A stretch of DNA of 64,000 nucleotides from Daejeonella sp. JGW-45 (GCF_029360805.1 NZ_JARKNC010000006.1:250199-314198); one strand, 5' to 3'; numbered from the stretch's first letter, positions 8,589 to 17,479 are shown. Notes: generated by a model from the letters alone, not told the origin. Translations and numbers: made by a program.

Positions 8589-9547
8589 TTTTCATTTCTT
8601 CCTATAATTGCCCCTTTCCCGTAAAGGCCTTCTATCGTTTCCTGTTTTAATCGCTCTTCGGTAGTTAGTTCCGCCTTTGCCAGGTTTTTAAGGTTAGGCT
8701 GGCCGGCATCTATCCATGCAGAATACCAGTAACTTCCCGTTTTGAGGATGGATGAGCGCATCTGCTTTTCAACCATGCCTTTCATGGCCGTATGGTAAGC
8801 CTTTGAGTACTCCTCCGAATATTGCCGTTCAATGCGACCGTTGCGCTCACTGAACGTAAACCTGCGGCCTGAAGGGAATGACCTGCTTAGCCTGGCTTCT
8901 ATTAGCAGTACAGAATCTGTGTAGTTTTGTGCGATCTTAACGATTTCCCAGGCTGCTTTCAGCGGATCGCTGATGTATTGGGCCCGGCCAACTACGAAGT
9001 CGTATTCCGTATGGAATAGTTCCGGAAGCCTGCTTTCCCAGAAGCCATGAATTCCAATCTGGCCGGTCAGCTGGCCGTTATAGTTAGCAGTGGTATGAAG
9101 GGGAACATGGGCATCGGAAACATAATGCCCAAGATCTGCAGAGGCCCTGAGGATTCTCAGTGAATCTCTCAGCCGGAAAGCCTCAGTCAGGGAATAATAT
9201 GCCCGTTCTATTTGCCAGGGCACTATGCCATTCTCCAGCAATACCTGCTCACCATATTTTCCGGCGGCATCTTTCCATTTCAGTGGGATACTGTCGAACG
9301 GTGAAGTACCATAACGGTCTATATCAATAAAATGCTTTGCCGCTTCTGAGGTGTCTGCATACCTTCGTTTATCCGGATCGACTGAGTGTTCTGTAATGAA
9401 CAGGATATTATTTTTATAAAAACGCATCATCCCCGAGGGGAGGGTATAGGCAGCAAGGCGGTTAATGCTCTGGTGGGCGAAGAAGCCCCAGCTGAAACTC
9501 AGCAGGCATGGCAGGATCAGCATCAGAAAATATAGATTGCGTTGCAT
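8585..9547 (-). CDS. S1/P1 nuclease / zinc phospholipase C-like secreted protein
   Basis: 320 residues with a signal peptide (about 1-18). The all-helical trinuclear-zinc fold of S1/P1 nuclease and phospholipase C is suggested by likely zinc ligands: W20-G at the mature N-terminus, H25, H72, H141 and D145 in GHYVSDAHVPLH, H151, and H167 with E171 in HGFWESRLPE. The family cleaves single-stranded nucleic acids or phospholipids; which one cannot be decided from sequence. It is probably periplasmic. Transcribed convergently with the DedA pair and overlapping its stop codon by 4 bases. Confidence 0.75.
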   Translation of the reverse strand: MQRNLYFLMLILPCLLSFSWGFFAHQSINRLAAYTLPSGMMRFYKNNILFITEHSVDPDKRRYADTSEAAKHFIDIDRYGTSPFDSIPLKWKDAAGKYGEQVLLENGIVPWQIERAYYSLTEAFRLRDSLRILRASADLGHYVSDAHVPLHTTANYNGQLTGQIGIHGFWESRLPELFHTEYDFVVGRAQYISDPLKAAWEIVKIAQNYTDSVLLIEARLSRSFPSGRRFTFSERNGRIERQYSEEYSKAYHTAMKGMVEKQMRSSILKTGSYWYSAWIDAGQPNLKNLAKAELTTEERLKQETIEGLYGKGAIIGRNEN

Positions 9548-9680
9548 TCATTAAAAATAGCCAGTTTGTGCTAGCCCCGGGTGTTTGGAGCAAAGCACTT
9601 ATGCATCGGTTATAGCCGGGAAGTCCTATTTACTGGATTTACCAACAATAGATACGACATTAGGTTTTTTTGAATTTCAC

Positions 9681-9711
9681 TTTGTAGTTTAAAAAAATCG
9701 CCATATATTTG
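9681..9711 (+). promoter_or_regulatory. rpsT promoter
   Basis: TTTG at 9681-9684 and TATATTTG at 9704-9711, 19 bases apart, fit the Bacteroidota -33/-7 consensus. The sequence directly after the -7 (CAGTCC) recurs at the rpsU and tRNA-tuf promoters. Confidence 0.8.
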
Positions 9712-9749
9712 CAGTCCTTAAAAGAGGGACGGAAAAAACAGCTTAACAA

Positions 9750-10004
9750 ATGGCAAATCATAAATCATCGATAAAAAGAATAAGATCAAACGCAGCTAAG
9801 CGTTTACGTAATCGCTATCAGGCGAAAACTACAAGAACCGCTATAAAAAGATTACGTACTGCAACTGAAAAATCAGAAGCAACTCCGCTTTTGAGTAAAG
9901 TGATCTCTATGCTTGATCGTTTGGCTAAAAAGAACATCATACACAAAAACAAAGCATCAAATAATAAATCGAAATTGACGAAGTTCGTTAACGGTTTAAA
10001 GTAA
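9750..10004 (+). CDS. rpsT: 30S ribosomal protein bS20
   Basis: 84 residues, Lys/Arg-rich, with the typical start MANHKSSIKRIRSNAAKRLR and a C-terminal K-N-x-I-H-K-NKASNNKSKL stretch. It is a primary 16S rRNA-binding protein of the small subunit. Single gene with its own promoter upstream and a hairpin terminator downstream. No Shine-Dalgarno sequence is visible before the ATG, as usual in this phylum. Confidence 0.97.
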   Translation: MANHKSSIKRIRSNAAKRLRNRYQAKTTRTAIKRLRTATEKSEATPLLSKVISMLDRLAKKNIIHKNKASNNKSKLTKFVNGLK

Positions 10005-10028
10005 GAGCTTTTATAATGACCTTTAACT

Positions 10029-10056
10029 AAGGGGTTCCGAGCATATCGGTACCCCT
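10029..10056 (+). terminator. terminator behind rpsT
   Basis: AAGGGGT and CCGA pair with TCGG and ACCCCTT (10029-10048) with one internal mismatch; the T-rich stretch TTCTTGTTTTTA follows. Confidence 0.75.
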
Positions 10057-10091
10057 TTCTTGTTTTTATATGTTTTGGACTACGTTTAGTT

Positions 10092-10796
10092 ATGGAGACA
10101 ACATATGAACACAAAATAAGCATCAAATCCTGGTCGGAAGAAGACCGTCCACGGGAGAAACTGAGTACACAAGGCAGGCGAAGCCTCAGTGATGCAGAGC
10201 TCCTGGCGATCCTGATCGGCTCAGGCAGCCAGAACGAAAGTGCCGTTGAATTAAGCAAGCGAATTCTTTATAACTGCAATAATAATCTGAACCAATTAGC
10301 CAGGTTAGGTATCGCAGAATTATCAAGATTTAAAGGGATCGGTGAAGCAAAGGCAATCAGCATCATTGCTGCCCTCGAGCTGGGCAGGCGCCGGAAGGTC
10401 CAGGCTTCACCTGAACTCACCCAGATAGCCACCAGTATAGATGTTTATGAAGTGATATCTTCCCAGTTTAAAGATCTCAATCACGAAGAATTCTGGATAC
10501 TATTGCTAAACCGGGCAAACAGGATCACATCAAAACATTTGGTAAGCAAAGGCGGACAGGCAGGGACTATAGCAGATCCGAAGATCATTTTCAATATAGC
10601 CCTTGAAAATCATGCAGCTTCCATTATATTAGCTCACAATCATCCGTCTGGTAATTTGAAACCAAGCCATGCTGACCTCGAATTAACGAGGAAGCTCAGG
10701 TCCGCGGGCCAGTTTCTGGACCTGCCGGTATTAGATCACCTGATAATTACAGACCAAGGCTTTCTGAGCTTCGCGGATGAAGGCATCCTAACCTGA
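10092..10796 (+). CDS. radC: RadC family JAMM/MPN-domain protein
   Basis: 234 residues. An N-terminal helix-hairpin-helix region (SRFKGIGEAKAISIIAALELG, about 77-97) precedes a JAMM metalloprotease-like domain with zinc-binding motif HNHPSGNLKPSHAD (about 179-192). RadC was once linked to DNA repair, but its real role is unresolved. The gene is chromosomal and full-length, unlike phage-borne short copies. Its TGA stop shares one base with the start of the next gene (TGATG), suggesting coupling. Confidence 0.93.
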   Translation: METTYEHKISIKSWSEEDRPREKLSTQGRRSLSDAELLAILIGSGSQNESAVELSKRILYNCNNNLNQLARLGIAELSRFKGIGEAKAISIIAALELGRRRKVQASPELTQIATSIDVYEVISSQFKDLNHEEFWILLLNRANRITSKHLVSKGGQAGTIADPKIIFNIALENHAASIILAHNHPSGNLKPSHADLELTRKLRSAGQFLDLPVLDHLIITDQGFLSFADEGILT

Positions 10797-11647
10797 TGGT
10801 ACCTATGAAGAAGATTTTAATCCTGCTTGCCCTTATAAGTACCGGCCCGGTACTGAAGGCACAGCAAGTAAACTATGGCTCACTAAACGTGATGTCGTAC
10901 AACATAAGATATAATAATCCTGCTGACAGCGTGAACGCATGGCCTAACAGAAAAGAATGGGTTGCCTCTCTTATTAAGTTCCACGATACCGATATACTTT
11001 GTATTCAGGAGGGTCTGGCAGACCAGGTAGATTATCTTAAAACAGCTATAGGTTTTGCAGTTGAGGGTGTGGGCCGCGATGACGGTCAGCGGGCCGGTGA
11101 GTTCACTGCGATATACTACAATCCCTCACGCTTCGTGAAAAGGGCCTCGGGGAACTTTTGGTTATCAGAAAGTCCTGAGGTACCATCCAAAGGCTGGGAT
11201 GCAGCAATAACCCGTATCTGTACCTGGATCCGCTTATTTGATAAGGTACGTAAGCATGAGTTCTATGTATTCAATACACATTATGATCATCTGGGAACAG
11301 TCGCGAGGTACAAGTCAAGCCAGCTTCTGCAAACACAGATCCCGCTTATAGCCGGCGAATTTCCCGTGATCCTTGCCGGCGATCTTAATGTGACTCCTGG
11401 AACCGGGGCAGTGGACCTTATAAAGACATTCTTAAAAGATGCGCGTGAAGTCTCCAGGGAGCCTGCCTACGGCCCGGCAGGTTCGTTCAATGGGTTTAAG
11501 TTTGACGCTCCTCTGAAAGACAGGATAGACTACATCTTTACAAGCAAGCATTTTTCAGTACTTAAATTTGGCATCTTGTCGGATTCGAAAGATCAGCGTT
11601 ATCCCTCAGATCATCTACCTGTTCTGGCACGGATCAGGATTGATTAA
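10796..11647 (+). CDS. secreted endonuclease/exonuclease/phosphatase-family hydrolase
   Basis: 283 residues. A signal peptide (MKKILILLALISTGPVLKAQ) leads into an EEP fold with motifs NVMSYNIRY, CIQEG (metal-binding Glu near 71), NTHYDHLG, GDLNVTP, DRIDYIF and the catalytic SDHLPV. Substrates in this superfamily include DNA, phosphoinositides, sphingomyelin and sugar phosphates; none can be assigned here. ATG 10796 overlaps the radC stop; an in-frame ATG at 10805 right before KKILIL is equally plausible. Confidence 0.85.
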   Translation: MVPMKKILILLALISTGPVLKAQQVNYGSLNVMSYNIRYNNPADSVNAWPNRKEWVASLIKFHDTDILCIQEGLADQVDYLKTAIGFAVEGVGRDDGQRAGEFTAIYYNPSRFVKRASGNFWLSESPEVPSKGWDAAITRICTWIRLFDKVRKHEFYVFNTHYDHLGTVARYKSSQLLQTQIPLIAGEFPVILAGDLNVTPGTGAVDLIKTFLKDAREVSREPAYGPAGSFNGFKFDAPLKDRIDYIFTSKHFSVLKFGILSDSKDQRYPSDHLPVLARIRID

Positions 11648-11655
11648 CCGAGGAA

Positions 11656-11701
11656 ATTCTCGCTTGCCGCGTCTCAATTCTCACATCTCTTTCTATCTTT
11701 G
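11656..11701 (+). promoter_or_regulatory. pheT promoter with a CTCG-type repeat arm
   Basis: TATCTTTG (11694-11701) matches the -7 consensus, 20 bases before the pheT ATG. The bases directly upstream (11656-11693) are a single degenerate arm of the CTCG-type repeat seen between glyS and gldA. The string CTATCTTTGTCG is identical to that at the glyS promoter. Confidence 0.6.
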
Positions 11702-11721
11702 TCGTTCATCATTTTTAGAAC

Positions 11722-14121
11722 ATGAAGATCTCGTACAAGTGGCTGCAGCAATTTATTCAAACCGATAAGACGCCGGATGAACTTTCACTCATTTTAACCA
11801 ATATTGGATTAGAAGTTGAGAGTCTTGAGAAAGTTGAGGGAGTACCCGGTGGGTTGGAGGGGTTGGTGATAGGTTATGTAAAGGAATGCGTGCAGCACCC
11901 TAATGCAGATCGTTTAAAGGTCACAAAAGTTGATGTAGGACAGGCCGAGGACCTTCAGGTTGTTTGTGGTGCCAACAATGTTGCCGCCGGGCAGAAAGTT
12001 GTGGTCGCAACGGTCAATACTACGGTCTATCCTGTAAGTGGCGAACCTTTTAAGATCAATAAATCAAAGATCAGGGGTGAGGTATCTGAAGGAATGATCT
12101 GTGCCGAGGACGAGATCGGCCTGGGACATGATCATGATGGGATTATGGTTCTTGATAAGAATGCGCGGATCGGGGCAGCAGCGAAGGAGTACTTTAAGCT
12201 TGAAGATGATTTCGTGTTTGAGATAGGGCTCACACCAAACCGTGCCGATGCGGCGTCGCACCTGGGAGTTGCGCGCGACCTGGCGGCATATCTCCGGATC
12301 CCATTGACATTGCCCGATATTTCAGCTTTTAATGTGCAGGAACAGTCCCTGAATATTCCAGTAAGCGTAGAAGATAAAGAGGCCTGCCCTCGCTATTCAT
12401 CGGTCACAATAAGCAATATCACCGTCGGCCAGTCACCGGATTGGCTTAAGGACAAACTGAATGCAATTGGAGTACGCCCCATAAATAATGTGGTGGATGC
12501 GACCAATTATATCCTTCACGATCTTGGTCAGCCGTTACATGCCTTTGACGCAGCAGCGATAAAAGGCAACAAAGTGTTTGTCAGGACCTGTCCTTCAGCG
12601 ACAGTTTTCACAACTCTTGATGAAGTTGACCGCCAGTTGTCGGCCGACGACCTGATGATCTGTAATGCCGAAGAGCCAATGTGCATCGCTGGTGTGTTTG
12701 GAGGTATTTCTTCAGGAGTGACTTCGTCTACTACCAGCATTTTCCTGGAAAGCGCCTGGTTCAATGCAGTATCTGTCCGGAAGACATCTAAACGGCATGG
12801 TCTTAAAACGGATGCTTCATTCCGGTTTGAGCGCGGAACAGATCCTGATATGACTGTGACAGCACTTAAAAAAGCGGCGATCCTGATCACGGAGCTGGCA
12901 GGAGGGTACATTTCTTCGGAAGTATCGGATATTTATCCGGTTCCGGCCAGGCCATTTGATATTGAGATCTTTTTTAAGAATGTTAACAGGCTAATCGGTA
13001 AAGATATCTCTCCGGAAGAGATCCGGGCAACCTTAACCGGCCTGGGTATTGCCATTAGTGCTGAAACAAGCGAGGGAATGTCGTTGAAGGTGCCGCCTTA
13101 TAAAGTGGATGTAACCCGGGAGGTGGATATCATCGAGGAGATCCTCCGTATCCATGGCTACAATAATATTGATATTCCGACCCAGATAAAAGCTTCCTTA
13201 AACTACACTGCCAAACCAGACAAGGAGGTTTTGCAGAACCAGGTTGCAGATATGCTTACGGGGAATGGCTTTATAGAAATATTAAGTAATTCACTGACTA
13301 AGCTTAGCTATTCTTCGAAGCCGGAACTGGCGGTAAAAATACTCAATCCCTTAAGCAGCGACCTCGATGTTATGCGGCAGAACCTGTTGTTTTCAGGACT
13401 TGAAGCTATCTCCTACAATCAGAATCGCAGGAACGCCGACCTTAAGTTGTATGAATTCGGTAAAGTGTATAGTCTGGATGGCGAAAATTACAAAGAGAGC
13501 CAGCGTTTGTCCGTTTTCCTGACGGGCTCCATTGAGCCTGAGAACTGGAACGCGAAGCCTTCAGCGGCTGGGTTCTATCAATTGAAGTCAGCGGTAGATA
13601 TGATCATTGCCAGGTTAAACATCAAGGGTCTTATTTCTGATGATGCCACTGCCGGCAATTTTTCTTCAGGGATAGCCTACCGTAAAGGTGAGAAGACATT
13701 AGTTGAATTCGGTGCAGTTTCAAAGCCAGCCCTAAAGCAGCTTGATATTTCGGGACCGGTATTTTATGCCGACTTCGACTGGGATCTCGTTATCCGGTCG
13801 GTAAGAAACAACAAGATATCTCATAAGGAGGTTTCCAGGTTCCCATCGGTACGGCGCGATCTGTCTATGCTTCTTAATCAGGAAGTATCGTTTGAACAGT
13901 TAAAGCAAATTGCTCTGAAGACAGAAAAGAGTATACTCCGGGAAGTTAACGTTTTTGACGTGTATGTCGGCGACAAGCTTCCTGAAGGAAAGAAATCATA
14001 CGCTTTAAGTTTTGTACTTCAGGATGAAGAAAAAACTCTTGCAGATAAGCAGATTGACGCTATCATGCAAAAATTAATTCTTAATTTCGAGAAGCAGGCG
14101 GGCGCGGAGATCAGGAAGTAG
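11722..14121 (+). CDS. pheT: phenylalanyl-tRNA synthetase beta subunit
   Basis: 799 residues, the usual length for the beta chain of the alpha2-beta2 enzyme that charges tRNA-Phe. Domains in order: N-terminal strand segment, EMAP-type tRNA-binding OB fold (about 40-150, HPNADRLKVTKVDVG), B3/4 editing domain (about 205-380), B5 domain (about 405-475), catalytic-like core with NPLSSDLDVMRQNLL, and a C-terminal ferredoxin-like anticodon-binding domain (SRFPSVRRDLSMLL to the end). pheS is not in the window. Confidence 0.97.
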   Translation: MKISYKWLQQFIQTDKTPDELSLILTNIGLEVESLEKVEGVPGGLEGLVIGYVKECVQHPNADRLKVTKVDVGQAEDLQVVCGANNVAAGQKVVVATVNTTVYPVSGEPFKINKSKIRGEVSEGMICAEDEIGLGHDHDGIMVLDKNARIGAAAKEYFKLEDDFVFEIGLTPNRADAASHLGVARDLAAYLRIPLTLPDISAFNVQEQSLNIPVSVEDKEACPRYSSVTISNITVGQSPDWLKDKLNAIGVRPINNVVDATNYILHDLGQPLHAFDAAAIKGNKVFVRTCPSATVFTTLDEVDRQLSADDLMICNAEEPMCIAGVFGGISSGVTSSTTSIFLESAWFNAVSVRKTSKRHGLKTDASFRFERGTDPDMTVTALKKAAILITELAGGYISSEVSDIYPVPARPFDIEIFFKNVNRLIGKDISPEEIRATLTGLGIAISAETSEGMSLKVPPYKVDVTREVDIIEEILRIHGYNNIDIPTQIKASLNYTAKPDKEVLQNQVADMLTGNGFIEILSNSLTKLSYSSKPELAVKILNPLSSDLDVMRQNLLFSGLEAISYNQNRRNADLKLYEFGKVYSLDGENYKESQRLSVFLTGSIEPENWNAKPSAAGFYQLKSAVDMIIARLNIKGLISDDATAGNFSSGIAYRKGEKTLVEFGAVSKPALKQLDISGPVFYADFDWDLVIRSVRNNKISHKEVSRFPSVRRDLSMLLNQEVSFEQLKQIALKTEKSILREVNVFDVYVGDKLPEGKKSYALSFVLQDEEKTLADKQIDAIMQKLILNFEKQAGAEIRK

Positions 14122-14280
14122 TACGTTGTAAGTTATACGTTGTAAGTTTCTTTCCTCCTAATATTGAAATGGATAGTTTAGTTTGAATTAGAACGCATAA
14201 CGTATTTTTCTTCTTGCGATTTAAATTATTAGTTAACCCTAAATTATAACGTATAACGTACAACTTATAACGTACAACTC
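14121..14280. repeat. TACGTTG-type inverted repeat
   Basis: Left arm 14121-14148 (TACGTTGTAAGTTATACGTT and flank) starts at the pheT stop codon. Right arm 14244-14280 (ATAACGTACAACTC at its end) finishes flush against the ATG at 14281. Arms consist of repeated TACGTTRTA/TACAACGTA-type words in opposite orientation, enclosing about 95 AT-rich bases. Confidence 0.8.
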
Positions 14281-14589
14281 ATGAATGTCGCCGATCAGCT
14301 CAGCAAAGTAATAGATAAAACCAGCAGGTTGATCGACCTCTGCGCGGCCCTGCAGGAAGAAAACGAGTTGTTGAAATTAGAGAACGAGTCGCAGAAGAAA
14401 GTTATTCAGAACACGGATAGCAAGAATAAAGATCTGGAAGAAAAGCTGCGTGTTCTTACCCTTGCGCGCTCATTGGAAGGTATACCTGCTGCAGATTTGG
14501 GAGTGAATGAAAAAACTCTTGACATAAAGCAAAAAATTACCGAATTTGTACGCGAAATAGATAAGTGTATTGTGTTGCTCAAGAAGTAA
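14281..14589 (+). CDS. coiled-coil protein encoded upstream of zapA
   Basis: 102 residues with no recognised catalytic motif. Residues about 10-65 form a strong predicted coiled coil (ALQEENELLKLENESQKKVI), and the C-terminal helix KQKITEFVREIDKCIVLLKK is amphipathic. It lies 22 bases before zapA and is probably cotranscribed. By position and shape it could be a partner of ZapA in FtsZ-ring assembly, analogous to the short coiled-coil protein ZapB, but I see no sequence homology that proves this. Confidence 0.7.
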   Translation: MNVADQLSKVIDKTSRLIDLCAALQEENELLKLENESQKKVIQNTDSKNKDLEEKLRVLTLARSLEGIPAADLGVNEKTLDIKQKITEFVREIDKCIVLLKK

Positions 14590-14611
14590 TACATAGTGAA
14601 ATCAAGCTCAA

Positions 14612-14902
14612 ATGGGAGAAATCTCCATAAAAATAAATATTGCTGACAGAGTTTACCCCTTAAAGGTAAACATGGAAGAAGAAGAGGTTATTAGAAGGGC
14701 AGCGAAGATAATAAATGACCGCATAAAGGAATACCAGGACAATTATGCGGTTCGGGATAAACAGGATTTGTTATCCATGTGTGTACTACATTATGCTACA
14801 GCTACGCTGAAGGCAGAGAAAAAGGTAATGAATGTAGATACGGACGTGGCCGAGAAAGTTTATGAATTAGACCAGCTGTTAACTGATTTTTTTGCAAAGT
14901 AA
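14612..14902 (+). CDS. zapA: cell division protein ZapA
   Basis: 96 residues. The N-terminal part SIKINIADRVYPLKVNMEEE is the ZapA globular domain and is followed by a long helix. ZapA binds FtsZ and bundles filaments at midcell as a tetramer. The gene follows a coiled-coil gene and precedes the putative 6S RNA and rny. A zapA-6S RNA arrangement is also known from Proteobacteria. Confidence 0.92.
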   Translation: MGEISIKINIADRVYPLKVNMEEEEVIRRAAKIINDRIKEYQDNYAVRDKQDLLSMCVLHYATATLKAEKKVMNVDTDVAEKVYELDQLLTDFFAK

Positions 14903-14935
14903 TATCGTTCTTTATACATAGAGCACTAAAGATTT

Positions 14936-15096
14936 AACCGCAGTTAAATTTTAGGTTTCACTATTTAAAGCTTAACACTTCAATATTGAAGGGCATAAAG
15001 CCGGTCATTTGCTCGGGCATCTGGCTAAAGGTTTAACCCTACTTCAAGAACGAAGCTTATAATACATGATGCTTAAATTTAGTTGCGGTTTTTTTA
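14936..15096 (+). ncRNA. ssrS: candidate 6S RNA
   Basis: The 207-base gap between zapA and rny contains no ORF but does contain a long-range helix: AACCGCAGTTAAATTT (from 14936) pairs with AAATTTAGTTGCGGTT (ending 15090) through about 16 bp including two G-U pairs. Seven T residues follow, like an intrinsic terminator. The enclosed ~120 bases contain smaller dyads (CTTCAATATTGAAG, AGCC/GGCT around 14999-15026). A long closed rod of about 160 nt next to zapA fits 6S RNA, the sponge for RNA polymerase holoenzyme. Identity is inferred from fold and synteny, not from a covariance-model match. Confidence 0.65.
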
Positions 15097-15109
15097 TACC
15101 TAAAGAATT

Positions 15110-16672
15110 ATGGACATATTACAAATACTACTTTATGTTTTACTCGGACTTGCCGGCGGCATAGTGATAGGGAGGTTTCTCCTTCGAAAGCTGCTGAAGA
15201 ACCAGGAAGCAGGTGCACAGAATAAAGCAAAAAAGATACTTAAAGACGCAGAGACCAACGCAGAGATCTTAAAGAAGGATAAGCTTCTGGAAGCAAAGGA
15301 AAAGTTCCTTCAGATGAAAGCTGATCACGAACAGGAGATCAACAATAGAAACAATACGATAAACCAGCGTGAGAACTCGGTAAAGCAAAAGGAGCAGTCT
15401 ATCAATCAGAAACTTGACAACCTGACTAAAAAGGAGCAGGAACTGGATGGAGTTAAAGCCAGTCTTGAGAAGCAGATTGAAATTGCCCGCAATAAGCAGG
15501 ACGAAGTTGACGCCTTAAAAAACCAACATATTCAGCAAATGGAGGCTATCGCCGGTTTGTCTGCTGAGGATGCGAAGAACCAGTTGATTGATTCCCTACG
15601 GGAAGAAGCGCGTACCCAGGCGATGATCCAGATCAAGGATATTGTAGATGAGGCTAAGCTAACAGCGAGTAAAGAAGCGAAGAAAGTAGTTATCCAGACT
15701 ATCCAGCGGACCGCTACCGAAAGCGCGATTGAAAATACTGTATCGATATTCAATATCGAGAATGACGAGATTAAAGGACGTGTTATTGGCCGTGAAGGGC
15801 GTAATATCAGGGCGCTTGAAGCAGCTACCGGTATAGAGATCATTGTGGATGATACTCCTGAAGCAATAATACTTTCCGGTTTTGACCCGGTAAGACGGGA
15901 GATTGCCCGATTAGCCTTGCACCGCCTTGTTACGGACGGCAGGATCCATCCGGCCCGGATTGAGGAGGTTGTTGCCAAGACCAAGAAGCAGATCGAAGAT
16001 GAGATCGTAGAGATCGGGGAGCGTACGGTGATTGATCTGGGTATCCATGGTCTGCATCCCGAGTTGATCCGCATGGTGGGGAGAATGCGTTACCGTTCAT
16101 CATACGGCCAGAACCTGCTGCAGCACTCACGCGAGGTTGCTAACTTCTGTGCCACTATGGCCGCAGAGCTTGGGCTGAATGTAAAAATGGCTAAGCGTGC
16201 CGGACTGTTACATGATATAGGCAAGGTGCCTGATGATAACCCGGAATTGCCTCACGCAATTTTAGGTATGCAACTTGCTGAAAAGTATAAGGAGCACCCT
16301 GAAGTATGCAACGCGATCGGCGCTCACCACGATGAAGTGGAAATGACTTCGATGATTTCTCCGATAATACAGGCGTGTGATGCTATTTCAGGCGCCCGCC
16401 CGGGAGCAAGACGTGAGGTTGTGGAAAGCTATATCCGCAGGTTAAAAGAGCTCGAAGCCCTTGCACTGTCGTACCCTGGAGTTGAGAAGACATTCGCCAT
16501 CCAGGCCGGGCGCGAACTCCGTGTAGTTGTGGAAAGTGAGAGGATCACTGATGCTGCCGCAGAAATACTAGCAGCCGATATCTCTAACAGGATACAAACT
16601 GAAATGACCTACCCGGGACAGATCAAGGTGACGGTGATCAGGGAGACGAGGTCGGTATCGTACGCGAAGTAA
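15110..16672 (+). CDS. rny: ribonuclease Y
   Basis: 520 residues. An N-terminal membrane anchor ([19 protein letters not shown], about 3-21) is followed by a long Lys/Glu/Gln-rich coiled coil (about 30-170), a KH RNA-binding domain ([20 protein letters not shown]) and an HD phosphohydrolase domain with [10 protein letters not shown] (about 364-373). RNase Y is a membrane-bound endoribonuclease that starts mRNA decay. The start ATG follows the 6S candidate terminator by 14 bases, so its promoter must lie within or before that RNA. Confidence 0.97.
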   Translation: MDILQILLYVLLGLAGGIVIGRFLLRKLLKNQEAGAQNKAKKILKDAETNAEILKKDKLLEAKEKFLQMKADHEQEINNRNNTINQRENSVKQKEQSINQKLDNLTKKEQELDGVKASLEKQIEIARNKQDEVDALKNQHIQQMEAIAGLSAEDAKNQLIDSLREEARTQAMIQIKDIVDEAKLTASKEAKKVVIQTIQRTATESAIENTVSIFNIENDEIKGRVIGREGRNIRALEAATGIEIIVDDTPEAIILSGFDPVRREIARLALHRLVTDGRIHPARIEEVVAKTKKQIEDEIVEIGERTVIDLGIHGLHPELIRMVGRMRYRSSYGQNLLQHSREVANFCATMAAELGLNVKMAKRAGLLHDIGKVPDDNPELPHAILGMQLAEKYKEHPEVCNAIGAHHDEVEMTSMISPIIQACDAISGARPGARREVVESYIRRLKELEALALSYPGVEKTFAIQAGRELRVVVESERITDAAAEILAADISNRIQTEMTYPGQIKVTVIRETRSVSYAK

Positions 16673-16675
16673 ATT

Positions 16676-16839
16676 AGTTATACGTTGTACGTTTTACGTT
16701 GTACGTCTGGGCGGATAGTATGGTGGTTAAAAAAACCTATAACTCCATTATACTGATAATTCAGCGTTTGGAAGCGTACCACATAGAATACAATATATAA
16801 CACAGCGTTTAGAAAACGTAAAACGTACAACGTATAACT
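16676..16839. repeat. TACGTTG-type inverted repeat
   Basis: Left arm 16676-16706 (TACGTTGTACGTTTTACGTT and flank, then CTGGGCGGATAG) starts 4 bases after the rny stop. Right arm 16812-16839 (AACGTAAAACGTACAACGTA and flank) ends 2 bases before the next ATG. The interior carries GCGGATAG and CACAGCGTTTAG, words that recur at 26930-27005. Confidence 0.85.
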
Positions 16840-16841
16840 AT

Positions 16842-17348
16842 ATGAAAAGCCAACCCACAAGACGGCTCGTCGACGTATACTTTGATAAATACGCCGAAAG
16901 CCATGAGAACCCAACCAATAAACTGATCCACTGGATCTGCGTACCTTTGATCGTTTTCAGTTTATTCGGACTGATATGGGCTATTCCTTTTCCCCATCTT
17001 GAATTCCTGGGCAAGTATAACGGCTATGTAAACTGGGCTTCTTTTTTGATCGCCTTTGCAGTCTATTACTATTATAAGCTATCGCCTGTTTTATCCTACG
17101 TAATGCTGCTGATCATCATGGTTTTCAGCGCCGGTGTTGTATCACTTGAAAAGGCACATCGCCTTAACGGCTGGCCTGAGATGTGGCATGTATGCCTGGT
17201 TATATTCGTCGTAGCCTGGATGGGGCAATTCATCGGGCATAAGATTGAAGGTAAGAAGCCGTCATTCCTTGATGATGTTAAATTTCTGCTCATAGGTCCC
17301 ATCTGGCTGGTTCATTTTGTGTTTAAGAGGGTAGGGATCAGGTATTAG
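16842..17348 (+). CDS. DUF962/Mpo1-like membrane protein
   Basis: 168 residues with four to five hydrophobic segments. The family signatures are YAESHENPTNKLIHWICVP near the N-terminus and QFIGHKIEGKKPSFLDDVKF near residues 130-150. Both carry conserved histidines that in the yeast homologue Mpo1 bind iron for alpha-oxidation of 2-hydroxy fatty acids. Whether the bacterial protein does this is unknown. The last codons and the stop codon lie inside the left arm of a TTAGGTATT-type repeat, so the C-terminus has probably been shaped by that repeat. Confidence 0.85.
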   Translation: MKSQPTRRLVDVYFDKYAESHENPTNKLIHWICVPLIVFSLFGLIWAIPFPHLEFLGKYNGYVNWASFLIAFAVYYYYKLSPVLSYVMLLIIMVFSAGVVSLEKAHRLNGWPEMWHVCLVIFVVAWMGQFIGHKIEGKKPSFLDDVKFLLIGPIWLVHFVFKRVGIRY

Positions 17349-17420
17349 GTATTAGGTATTAGGGGTTAGGCTTTAGAAGTCAGGGTCGGTCCTAATGCCT
17401 AATACCTAACCCCTAAAGCC
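17341..17420. repeat. TTAGGTATT-type inverted repeat
   Basis: Left arm 17341-17376 contains three GGTATTA units and then GGGGTTAGGCTTTAG. Right arm 17391-17420 is the reverse complement pattern (CCTAATACCTAACCCCTAAA). The short core is about 14 bases. The left arm overlaps the end of the DUF962 gene. Confidence 0.85.
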
Positions 17421-17479
17421 TTAACATTCCCTTAACATTATTAACCTATCCTTCACATTTTGGTAAATGTTACTTAACT
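17421..17479 (+). promoter_or_regulatory. putative PhoB/PhoP box upstream of the TonB receptor
   Basis: TTAACA (17421), TTAACA (17432), TTAACC (17441), TTCACA (17452) and TTAACT (17474) form a same-strand series with steps of 11, 9, 11 and 22 bases. TTAACA-type hexamers at 11-bp phase are the known recognition pattern of PhoB/PhoP response regulators. The last hexamer ends 31 bases before the -7 element at 17511. A matching arrangement precedes the next gene. The regulator is inferred only. Confidence 0.5.

Noticed and set aside
15532..16074. A 180-codon open frame on the minus strand
   Set aside because: Antisense to the KH/HD part of rny; low-complexity Ser/Ile/Arg content is typical of a shadow frame.
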